Shown piece after piece: positions 47,626-59,246 of a stretch of 64,000 bases of DNA. The notes under the pieces were generated by a model. That model was not told the origin of the DNA, made no database searches, and was given only the letters and a program-made list of their open reading frames with translations. Origin of the DNA: Setaria digitata. Lineage: Eukaryota; Nematoda; Chromadorea; Rhabditida; Setariidae. A program made the translations under genes and the position numbers. The stretch is from NCBI GenBank assembly GCA_003640385.1, contig RCAB01000028.1, positions 186,001-250,000 on the forward strand. Reading direction: 5' to 3'. Positions within the stretch are counted from its first letter, which is position 1, and the number at the start of each line of letters is the position of its first letter.

Positions 47626-48763
47626 GTGATAACAGATAAATAGTCTCATCAGAACATGCTTGACTTACATTTACAAAAGATATCATCTTTCATGTCAGAC
47701 TGAGGCTACTCATCTCATCTGGTAGTCTACTGCAGTGATATCGCGAAAGTTGAAATTTAACTCTCAAAATAACATCTGTTTTAATCACACTATGGCAATT
47801 TTTTCTCCACAATAATCTTCGAAGTTTTTGTGCTCAAACTTCGGAAATTGTTTGACATTACCAATGAACTAGTTTCTTCTCGAGTTTTTATCGAGTCAAT
47901 TAGTTTTTAATTTCCTGTTCATATTTTATGTTTATTACCAGCCAAAAAATACAGAAGATTCAGTTTTCTCGCAACGGATGAGAATGAGAATATAAAATTG
48001 GAACGATTAACATCGCATAGTAACCTTGAAAAACTGATGAAATGAATACTGTCATTTTTCAAATTCAATTCCAGAGAAATTATCTGTTGAAACTGCGGAC
48101 ATTGTTGATAAGAGCAGTACCCTCTCTATAGTATCAGGAAATTTAGATCTCAGTGAAAGAAAAAATTTAGGCTGATAGTATGAGCGAATATTTCAAAGTT
48201 TTATTGTAGTGGGTTATTTAGATTGAAAGAACAACTATGATATAAACATGTTGACGCAATTTTGTTGGATTTTATATTGGAAGTATTTTTTGTATCGATG
48301 TAATGTTACCCTGTCTTCTTTTTTCAAATATGTCCTTAAATTTAAATAGGTCGGGTCATCCTCATCAAATAAAATATCCTCTTTCCTACCCATGATGTTC
48401 TATTTCTTTATAACCCTTAGAAATTACTGATTAGAGGCTCTTTCAGATCCAATCATTTTAATAACATTACTGTCATCTCTCCACATTTTTTATTTTGATT
48501 TTTGGAAATTATTGCCTTTTTCTATTAGCACTTTATATCATTTGAAAAGCTGGATATAACAATAATATCAGAAGGAGATAAGAAAAAAATATTCTATGGA
48601 AACTATCAAAGGTATTTAAGTGATAGGGAAAGACTTAGTTGGGACTTTCAAAGTTTGCTAATTTTCTCTTAATTAACGTCTCCATACCTTATGAGCTTCA
48701 ACTGAATAATAGTACGAATAATTACTAATTTATTCATTCATTCACTGCTAATGTTTATTTTAT

Positions 48764-48778
48764 TGTTTTCAGAGCAGC
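48764..48778 (+). promoter_or_regulatory. Probable trans-splice acceptor
   Basis: tgttttcag ends at 48772, six bases before the ATG at 48779. A consensus 3' splice site immediately before a start codon, with no paired coding exon upstream, is the typical nematode spliced-leader acceptor arrangement. Confidence 0.5.
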
Positions 48779-51700
48779 ATGAAATTATCTAAAATAGCAC
48801 TAGTTGCAGTACTGATGCAAATAGTTGAAGCTAACGTTAGTAAATTGTTCTTATCCTCTTAATTTACCTTAATTATTCAACAAAACAGTCTGCTTGAAGT
48901 TAATTGATATTTCTATATTAGAAAAATTCTGAAAGCTAGTTCATTTAGTTGAGATAGTTCTCTGTACTCAAACTTTTTATGTGTAACATATCAAACTTGT
49001 TAATTCTGAAAATTCCATAAAATATAGAAATTATCATCCATTATACATTTGTACTTTATTTTCTGCAGCATCACTGTCATCGTTATCATAATTGCATTAC
49101 TGATGCTCGAGATAATTATGAACGTTGTATTGGGGGAACAGCATCAGCAATCATTACTGATAACGAAAACATAAAGAACATCGATTCGGTGATGAAGCAA
49201 GCCGATGAACTGATCATATGTGAAGCTCAAGCTTTACAAAGAATTGACGAATACCGGGTTTTCAGTCAAATCTTCTCACAACAATGAATATTTCAAAATC
49301 TATCAAAAAATGATTTTTTTAAAAATTAGTATATCAATGCCTCAGCAAAGAGCTTTTTTAGTATTAATTCCAACTCATTTTTCTAGTTGGCTCGACAGCA
49401 CGAAGATGAAGATATCTTGAGATGCACAAGTGTTTTTACAACACATCCAACTTTCGGGAATGTTAGTGATATCAAAGTAAGAATCTGAACCATGAAACTT
49501 CATATTTTTTTTTAATTTAATCTTTTTTTTTTAAATACATGAAACTGTGAGACTGCCATGCTTTGGTTCATTAGACCAATTACTGGCTAAGAAACCTTAA
49601 TATTTATTAATTTTTGCATTTCGATTCTTCTTGAAATTAAATAGCCATGTTCATATTGTAGAAAATAGCTTGTACCGAAACGCCAAGTTTATGGAATCTC
49701 AGAAATTTAGTTGGTGGAAGCAAGATGAGACCAAGTCAGTGCCGTGAAATCTATGACCTACAAAATCAGAGATGCTCATTCCTACTTAGTTGCTGTCCTG
49801 TCTATTCTCTGTGAGAATATTTAACGAATTAAAAAATTAGATGAAAAAATTCCACAAAATTTCAATTTAAAAAATTAAACTTATCGAGATAGCATAATAC
49901 TTAAACAAATCATTTGTTGTAAGATAAGATCAAAGTTTCAAACCACAAATTCTGAGTCTATTTTGTAAAATTTCTTGAAAGTTGCTTCAGTGCAATTTTG
50001 AAAAACTTAAAACGATTTCTTTAGATGTCTGGCATCAGTATCCTTGAATTCGACAATTCACAGCAAAGTTCTTAATCTTAGAGAGAAGCTAGCTAGTGAT
50101 GTAAATGAATGTATCAACTCAAGTTCTGCAATTCTAGATGAGAAAAAGGTGAAGATTTCTGTAATTTATAGAAACATCTGCAAACAGAGGAATCTCTTCT
50201 GAATCTTCAGTTTTGCAGACAGAAAGTCATAGAATCGAGAGTTTACTGAAGAAAATTATGGAGCCATCAAGCGGCTGTTTGGGAAAGACGAAACTATGTA
50301 AACCAGAAGCACTCCGTGGACTAAGAGATATCTCAGACAGATTAGGTTTGAAATTTATTTTTATGACTGATTTGAAATATAATTCGTGCTAGTTTTCCAT
50401 TTTTCAAAAATAAGTCCGAAATTTTCAGAACATTTTCAAGTTGAAATTTGACAAAGAACAAACAGATGTGTATGGGAAGAAAATTTTTTCGCAGATACTT
50501 TCATTCAGAATTCTATTCTGTTAAAAACAATTTAAAAAATTATAACGGTAGTTGCAGAAAAGATGGCAGAAACTATAATTTTAATTAATAAGGCTGGCGA
50601 CATTAATTCCAAAATTATTTGAAACTTTTACTTTTGTTAAAGCTAAAACAATGCTTGACTCGTCCAAATTTTGCCCGACACAACGAACAACATCAGGATT
50701 GCCAGAAATAGAATGTCGTGAGGTGCAAAATCGTATCAACTGGAATCTGTCTCTTCTGATTTAAAATTAGTTGCATCGTTTCAGGAAATGACAGATTCCG
50801 TAGATTCAGACAGAAATAGAAGTTCATTAACAACAAGAAGGTTACACAACATTTTGCAGAGACATCAAAAATTCCGCATGAAGCGACGTATCTTGCAGTA
50901 GATTTTCCAAAACCGGAAAAGACGGCACAGTTATCAGCTAATACTAAGGCGACGCAATTGTTTGCAGACGAAGATTCAATCTTGATAGCAAATTCTCCAA
51001 ATACAAGGTCATCGCGGTTTGTAGGCAATACAGGAGTAAAAAGATCAAATGATAGTGATTCAGGAAAGTCCTTAGAAAATGGAAAGCTAACTGCCAAAGA
51101 AGCTAAAATCTATAATTTATAGACTGAAACCTTCGAAAATGGAAGATCGAAAGGTTTTTACCGCAGAACAATCTATAAGTTCGTCAGAAATCGAATTCAT
51201 TCCACCTTTAATCTTTTCTTCAATTGCATCATCTACAAACAATTCCAAATCGTCTTCAAACACAAAAAAAGTTTCGCCAACTTCAAAAGATACGGTATCC
51301 TTTTTTGAACACTAGTACATGAATGTCTCGAACATTCTTCTAATTGAAAAGTGTTTAACGTTAGAAAGCAGTAGCTTCATTTCAATCGAAACGTTCAAAT
51401 GTCACTTTTCTTTTCCACAGGCCATTTCGAAATGCTATTAGTTGCGAAGAAAATAATGAAACGAAAATGAGAAAGTACGACATTCAGAATCGTGAACTGA
51501 AAACATTTCAGGAAGAAAGTATTGCTTTTTGTGAAAAAACACTTGCATGTGAGGAGAATTTGAAACAGCGTGAACTAATTTGTCAGCGGCAATATGTGTA
51601 TCCAAACTTAATTCTTGGTTTGTTTCATTTTTGCGATGATAACGAATAGCATTATCAACATCATTAAATGTTAGATCAAAGTGCCGACTAGAAAAATATA

Positions 51701-53201
51701 GAATTCATTAGGAAGCTAAATGAAAATATCCCTAAATCAACGAAGAAGTAGCTTAGATTTCTCATCAAACTATTGAACTCTCAGGTGATCTGAAAATCTT
51801 TTTACAACTTGAAATGCATATCTTAGCAACTCATAGAACTTAACCATGATTTTAAGTTATCGTCGTTAAGCTTAGCCAGACAAAATTGATAAAATAAAAC
51901 TCCAGTATCAATTAAATTATTTTGTACTCACTACCTATTATAAATCACCTAATCACTTAGGGGAACAATTCCACATTTATTGTTTTTCAAGTTTTCAAAC
52001 AATATTCAAGCTGACAATTCGATTTGGCCTGCTACAGAATCCTACAACAAACTGTCCGATATATCCGACATGTCTGTTCAAGCCGAAATTCTCGCCAACT
52101 CGGAGGTTGCGGATATGACAAAGACGATCTCCAAAGCATGCATGAGGCCAATAACAACTGATATCTTGCAACAGGTAACAAATTTCAACTTTTTACTCAG
52201 CACGAGAATCGGAATCAGTGTGATCTATGAAAACTCCACTTGTTACAGCTCTCGAAGCTTCTGGGTGAATTGGAATCAAGTCGCAAGTCCTGTACACGTC
52301 TCGCCGCTTATAACCAAAATATGCTATCCATTCATGATGTAAAGTCTTTGATTTTTGAATAAAATGAACAGTGAGTTGAAGGAAGATAGCAGTGGTGCTA
52401 AACATAACTTAACTGAGTCATTGAAAATAAGAATTCCATTAATTAATTAAATATGATGTTGGTGATAAGGAGTTCAATCAGATAGGAAAAGAAAATCCGA
52501 AAGCGACAACTAATGTTCGAGTACTTTATATTGAAGTACTTTGGGTGTTCGATTTCCTGCTATGCGTTCATGCATAATTTGCACAGCATTAAAGGAGAAT
52601 GCAAATGAAAATGCGAAAATCTTGATTCAGAAGTCGATGTGCAGGCAGATGGTAGCTGATGAAATACGGATGGAGAGCGATGTTGACAGGAGTCAGTTTA
52701 ACGATTTAAAAACTAGACAAAATGGTTTTGACTATTGTACAGCTAGACTGGCCTCAATAAAAGAGCAGTGCGCGACACTGAGGCAATGCTGTCCAGGTTA
52801 CACTAAGTAAGTGCACTTAAGTTCGATTCAGTAGTCAAATTTCAAAGGATGATTATCACTCTGCTTTGAGAGCAAAGGGTTTTTTCCCGCTACTAAATAT
52901 GATGCGAACTGAAAATTGATACATATCGAAAATGGCTTATCATTTCCGTTAAATAGACTATTTGCTACTGCCTGAAACAGAGTTTCGAAATTCTTACATT
53001 CTAAATCTGAACAATATTTTTTAAAATTTCAGCAACTCAATTGAAACTTTCAGATGCACAGAACTGATGATACAATCAGATACGTCCAGCAAATACTACG
53101 AAATGTTAAGGCGTACAAAGCAGATACAAAGTGATTGCGAACGAAAGATCATGGGAACATTGCAGTCGTTACATTCCGCCTTCATACCTCTCAATTCATA
53201 A
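48779..53201 (+). CDS. Large secreted cysteine-rich protein of unknown family
   Basis: Multi-exon gene; I do not recognise the family. Exons read with confidence: 48779-48835, 49069-49257, 49387-49476, 49662-49810, 50025-50148, 50219-50345, 50643-50722, 51421-51595, 51992-52174, 52249-52338, about 52593-52806, and 53033-53201. Less certain: 50785-50821 joined to 50899-51016 by a 77-bp intron, and a Ser-rich segment from 51123. The product would be roughly 580 aa. The N-terminus MKLSKIALVAVLMQIVEAN is a signal peptide. The N-terminal half has repeated paired cysteines (HHCHRYHNC, SCCPVY); a Ser/Thr/Asn-rich middle follows; the C-terminal half is again cysteine-rich and helical in character (CEENLKQ, LRQCCPG, SDCERKI), suggesting two related domains. 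No transmembrane segment follows the signal. It ends LNS at the TAA at 53201. Converges on the MLT-10-like gene. Confidence 0.7.
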
Positions 53202-54367
53202 CATACTGTTCACCTGTTCGTTACGGTGCTTGATAATCACAAATCTGAGCTGCCTCTGTTGTTTGTTCCAGTTGTTTTTACCATTTCTTAGCGAAATCGT
53301 TTTATCTGCTCTAAGAGAAGTTAGAACGAGAGCTCATACTACTCACTTCATTAGCTCTTCAGTATGGAATTTCGTTGGACAGTCTAGGTAGTGCCAATTT
53401 ATCAATGCTTAACGTGAAATTATGCAATCATCACTTGCATGCTGCTATCTCTAGTCATTCTAGTTTCTCTACTAGCATTTTTAAATTTTGCGCTAGATAT
53501 GAAGTAAATTTTCAGTCTGGTTTAATTCGATACTTCGGACACTTGTTATTAGGTACTGCAATTAGATTTGGTCTAAACAGCTGGCATAAGTAGAAAGATT
53601 TAACCTGTCTCACTAACAACATGTTAATTTAAAATGTTCTTTCTCAAATTATATTCATGAAAAAGGAAAGTATTAATATGCTACACCTATGTTAAATGAA
53701 CTATTCTAGCCTGAACCACTGAGATAGAGTGATTCGTAAGATGAGGAGATAGATATAGCAGACCGATTTCTGTACAACACTTAATTCAACAAATATTCGA
53801 ACATTTGTTGCAAGTTAAGCATATCATGGCAAATAAAAAACATCGGTCAGCATTTTTCTGTACTGTTAGAAGCAGCTTGTATCGGATCGAGAAGAGCAGT
53901 GCAAACTTTCGTTTTAATCAATTAGATGATTCAGTAAGTGAATTTGATCTTTTAAAAGGAAAAGCTTGTATAATCGATATTAATATGTAAACTATTACTT
54001 ACATTAAGAATGATTCCTGATTACATTAGAAACTAATTACTTGCATTAAAAACAGTAATTGAATGGCAAACAAGCCATTTCTGAAGAATCTTTCAGGAAT
54101 TAAAAAAACCTTCGACCAATCTGGTAGTCATTACTTTTCTTCCTTCACTGAACAATTTTCGGAATGAACAATAGTAATATCTCGGAGTTGTCCAGATAGA
54201 AAACAGTTCATAAAAATAGCTCAAAACAAACTTAAAATAAATGGCCAAGAGTACTGAAGTATCTAGATAAATCTGAGAAGTATGAAGGAAATTCAGAAAC
54301 AGTGTGAAACGTACTAGATGCTAATTCACAATCAGTCTTAAGGGATAATGTTGATGCAGCATCTGTT
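53202..54367. other. Convergent 3' region, no gene seen
   Basis: 1.2 kb between the stop codons of the large secreted gene (+) and the MLT-10-like gene (-). ORFs at 53375-53593 and 53805-53990 show no domain, signal or splice support. Confidence 0.6.
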
Positions 54368-57300
54368 TCACTTGGACATCCAACTAGGTGAAAGGAAGCT
54401 AAACATGAGGACACTGTCCGTATGAACTGACGGTGAAAATGCGCTAGGTGACAGAATCTGACCACCCAGAGCCTGCGGGGAGATGATATCCGGACTAAGA
54501 ATGTAAGGGCTAAGCACTAGAGGACTTAGCAGATATGGATTGATAACGTTGGGTGATAACACGTACGGAGAGAGGATGTACGGTGCGCCAACAAGTGGCG
54601 TCAATACGTATGGCGAGAGTATGTACGGAGAGATGAGGAAAGGAAGGAAGACACCAGGCGAGAGCAGGTATGGACCAAGAATGGATGGATTGAGAATCGA
54701 AGGACTGAAGATGCTGGGTGACAGAACCACAGGTCCTAGAATACTGAGGCCAAAAGTTGGGGAAAACATGAATGGTGCCAAGAGAGTCGGTGTAAACACT
54801 GATACTGCTTGACGTTTATTTCGATCCCGCCCCTGATCCTGAAAAAATCATTTTTAAACTCGATTTCAGATTGATTTTTAAATTAATCTTAATCTTAACT
54901 TTTAACAAATAGAAATGAGAAAAATAAGAGAGAGAGAGAAAGAGATGAAATATTTCTCTGTTAACTTTGATGGCTCCGATTTGTCACTCATAGGTATTTA
55001 AATGATCTATCAATTTATTTTGAAACCTTCGCAAACAACCGATAGATATTTTTAACTCTAACAACCACTGATACGAAAGGATTGAAATTGGTGCAACTGA
55101 TCAATTGCGAAATTTCAAACTATAACTTTTAACTTAAGGAGAAACTTAGATTCACTGTTTATTTCATACAGCATAGCAGAATGATTCGGTCTAAGTAATT
55201 AACAATTAGATGACTTATTTTATGAAGTCTCTCCGAAAGAATAATTAGGAATAATTCTGTTCACCTTGGCAGTATATCGCCACTGAGTATTCGTAGGATT
55301 AGTAGAGAATGCTTCATTATAAGTTATTTTTTAAAACAATCTCTTCTGAAAACTTTCTTCCAAATAACATTTTAAAGCGAAATATTTCACTTCTGAACGT
55401 ATGTGAATTACTGGAGACTACCAACATAAATTCAAACTAGTCAGAGGGGAACTGTATAAATTGTGTACAGAAATCTAAAGTACATCAACTGAGAATTCAT
55501 CATCTATTCCCGAAAAGAAATTTCCATCAGATTCAGAAACCAAATGGCGTAGTTTGAAAGCAGGATTCGATCCAATCAATGGATCGAGTCGAAGTACCTT
55601 TCGTCTTTCGTTCTCAAATTCTCATTTAGCTTAATGAATGCATCTCACCTCATTTCCCGAAGAAAAACTCTCGTTGTAAGTGTCAGTTCCATTCTTTGCA
55701 ATCCGTTCGATGGTTTCCCAGAGTGTTTCTTCCAGTTGCTTTCGACTGAGTTGTTCGTACTTCTTCAGATCGAAATTCACATCTTCCGCCTTTTGAATCC
55801 CTGAAATAACTTCTGTACTTCCTGACATTGTCACCACCGGAACGGAAAACTGTTCAAAATTGACACACCGTGCTGGTATAGCACTTCCTTGAGTTGTGGT
55901 GCTTCTAGGAAGGTGAAGCCTCTGCTTTTCATATCGTTCCTCTGTACAGCATTGAAAGATTTTTGCAAATTCTTAAATGCCTCACTGATCTTTTTCGTAG
56001 CCTTTAATTAAAAGAAGCAAATTGTGCAAATACTGCTTCAGTTTCTGGCACAGTAAAACCCGGAAGAGAGAAAAAGTTTACTTAAAAACCTAGAATCTTT
56101 AATTTTGCAGGAGTACATATCTGTGATTCTCATCAAGGAGTTTTTTCATGCTAGTGCCAGATTGCAAAAACTGTCAACCTCAGAAACCATATCCTCCAAG
56201 CCTGAAACATTTGTTTCTTTCAGGATGTCTAAAGCCATTTCAACGGCAGTACGAGCTCCTGAAACTTCCATTACCATCTCTAACACTGCCTGACGGTCTT
56301 TTTCAGTTAAACCACTTTTTTCCAACAACTGAAATCGTTATATAAACTTAGAATGATTCATGATAAATGATAGAGATTAAATGATTCTAAGAAAATTATC
56401 ATTAATTGGCACTGTTGGAATCTTAAAGGCTTAGATTTTAAGAATAAGTCAAGAAATTACATATCAAAATCAGAATTTTCTCGAAAAATTTTGCAAAAGA
56501 TAGCTTTCATTTAAGACAAGTTTTCTAAATTAAGAATGTCTAAAACTAGAACAACTGAAATAATAGAGATTTGAAAAAAGTGTTAACTTTCGGAAGAGAA
56601 GCGATACTGTTCGAACTGTCATCCTTGTAAAATGGCATAATGGAAGGTGATAAAAAACGCTTTTCGGATTGCATCTGGAAGTGACGAATTCAAGTAAATT
56701 TAGGAATGAAGCATGAAAAATCTTCTGAAGTACAGAGAAAAGAAAAAAAAAAGAACGAACCTTATCAGGCATTAAGGGCATCAGTCGCGGACTCAGAAAT
56801 CGAAAATTGACTTCATCTTTTTTGGTCTTTTGTTTAATATCGTTCACAAAATCGAGAACCACTGAGATAAAATTCTTGTATTTTGACTGAAAATAAGTGG
56901 CATCACTTCTTTTCCCTACTAAGAATAAAATTCCAAAACTAATTTATTGCAAAATCTTCAAGAAATTCAAAACAGTCTAAAGTATTATTGTCTTAAAATG
57001 TTCTGAAATGTTTCAAGCATTTTTATACCATTTTCATGTGCTTTCTCTTGAAAAAGTTTTCAAATAATTATGCAAAGCACCTGAATTTTCGGTCTGGTTG
57101 GTTTCTCGTTACCGAGTATAAGGTCGAAAAGTCGTAGATTATAGACTTTGGTACGGCTCGATCCTAATTCTTGATCCATCTTTCTTTTAAACTCAGTGAT
57201 ATGCTCATATGTTTTTGTCCAATTGCCACTTGCTTCCTTTCCGCTTAACATAACATTGATAAATTTGGATATCTAAATATATTAGTATTTAAATAACAAT

Positions 57301-59246
57301 AATTTAAAATAACAATAATCTAAGAGGAGTTTAAATAAAATTGATTGAAAAACAAAAGAAATTAAAACTTTATTAAGCATTGTGTGGTTACAGATGGAAT
57401 ATGCTATTTTGAGATTTTTTAATTAATGTTTTAATTAATAATCTTAATCGCCTATCAGTGAAATGTTTACTTGCTGAATTGGAGTTTTTCTGATATTCAA
57501 CTCATGGATTGATGGCATTTTGTTGACTTGTTTCACCTAAATAAAAAAGTAAAAAGCAATTTTTCTTGGAAAAAAGAGTCCAGTTTTTATTTTAATGAAT
57601 TGATGAAAAGTTCCCAAAAGAAATATTCAACTGAAAAAATTGCCCAATCTTTTCGAGACTTCGCTTTTCTAGCTGATTTGCAGCTTCTTAGGTCGGTTCA
57701 CCTAAGAGCAAGCAGTTATCTAAAGAACTGATAAGCTTGTACAATCACTCACGTCAACAATCAGATGATCACTTTTAAAAACGTGATTTGCAATAAGTCG
57801 ATGAACGTCACGACGTCGTCGTCGTCGCTTCCCATCCAGAAATCCTAATGGAATGAAATTCTGGTTAAACTTCTCATTCTGCACAAATAAACTGGCAGGC
57901 GCAGAGTTGTAGCAGCCACTTTTTTGAGTATTTGCTTCGCAAAGTTCAGATGATCTCACAGAAAGATTTGTATCCCTGCCCAGTTTTAATTTTCTTCTAT
58001 CCTCTGTTTCTGACATTTCAGTTGGTCCATGAAGCGAAGAGTTGGAGAGCTTCAACGATTCTTTAATTTCATTTTCAATTAAATAAGAAATTTGAAAACT
58101 TTCGCTTCCACCTGCCAACTGCTTTCTTGACGCTAAATGCAAATCTGTTGATTTCCAAGCACTAGGTAGCAGCTTATTTAAAATGATTCCAGACTTCCGC
58201 TGGCCAGATACTTTGAAATTTGAAATAGTTTGTGAAGTGTTTGATGTGAAGTTTTGACTTTCACTCAAAGTGTCATGTTGCATGGCGAAATTGCTTTCAG
58301 ATTCAGAGTGAAAAGGATGAGAAATTTCCTCCTTCACATTCATTCTGCGGTAGCTTCTGATATTCTCTCTTCTATAACCGTGATTTGTCAAAGACTCCAG
58401 CTCTTCCGTGGAATCAGTGGCCGTAATAAAAGCTGGTGTATCAGTAAGCATAGCATGGTCTTGATTTTGTTCAGAATCTTGGCTAGAATATGCCTTTTGT
58501 CTTACTTGTACCAAACATTTGGCACCAGCCGCAAGATCATGCTCATCTTCAATTTCATCCAAGCACAAAGCTAGGATTTTTTGTTTCTCTGGAATAAAAA
58601 TCCGCAAATTAAATAGTAATGAAGAAAAATAATCATGCGACAACTACAGGTATTTGATGGTTTTTTTTCTAAATACTAGACGGAAATTTGCACTAAGTTT
58701 TATCCTTCTAAATTCTAGACTGTAAGGAACACTCGATGCTTAAATACAAATGAATTAATAGTTAGAGTAACAGTGCTTTCAGATTCCAACAGCATTTGAG
58801 GCTCTGTTAATTTTTCAAATTATCAAGGCTGGGTTATTTCAGTTAATTCTAATTAAAAAAACTTAATATTTTCTAAACCAGCCTTTACTTAGTTCCTGAT
58901 ACATCTCTTTGCCAATTTGTCCAAATAATGCCCTGATTGCATTAATGTACCAATTCAAGTGCACATTTTTAGTTGTCTCGAAAGTCTTCTTGTTCATTCT
59001 CACTTTGTAGATATTTCTAATGTCACTAGCCATTGGTTTAACACTCAGTGCTGAAATTAAAAATGCAGCAATTAATTAGCGATTATCAGCTAAACAAATT
59101 CTTCATACTTTTGGCTTGACTTATGGCATAGTCGAATTAAAAGAAGACTGGTTTGGATGATTCGATCTAATTGATACTGCTATATTTCAGAGTAACATAC
59201 TTGTTTGAACTGTAACAGTTACCAATAGCCAATATGCGAATTGCAT
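54368..59246 (-). CDS. MLT-10-like moulting-cycle protein
   Basis: Model: complement(join(54368..54838, 55649..55800, 55869..56001, 56179..56328, 56588..56674, 56761..56886, 57081..57272, 57471..57536, 57753..58588, 58889..59050, 59201..59246)), 806 aa, all phases consistent. The MLT-10-like (moulting-cycle) family is a nematode-specific group of secreted proteins linked to cuticle replacement. Seen: signal peptide MQFAYWLLVTVTV; an unusually long hydrophilic exon (57753-58588) ending in the polybasic KRRRRRR (323-329); the conserved FLSPRLMPLMP and RFLSPSIMPFY motifs; LLEKSGLTEKDRQAVLEMV; then RNKRQ (656-660), a likely furin-type site; and a C-terminal array (about 664-800) of short hydrophobic repeats ending in SP, NP or GP (for example ILSPYVLSP). 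The repeats suggest an extracellular structural domain. A 3' splice site (ttattccag) about 25 bases before the ATG may accept a spliced leader. Confidence 0.93.

Larger units (their letters stand above)
46687..48778. other. Divergent intergenic region with assembly gap
   Basis: 2.1 kb between two divergent genes for putative secreted proteins. It contains a near-identical 132-bp direct duplication split by a single ambiguous base (47491). Otherwise AT-rich with no convincing ORF. A 3' splice site (tgttttcag) at 48764-48772, a few bases before the next ATG, is a likely spliced-leader acceptor. Confidence 0.6.

Noticed and set aside
54540..54812. Plus-strand ORF with Gly/Tyr/Met-rich repeats
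   Set aside because: It is the antisense of the MLT-10-like C-terminal repeat array; the periodicity is inherited from the real coding strand.
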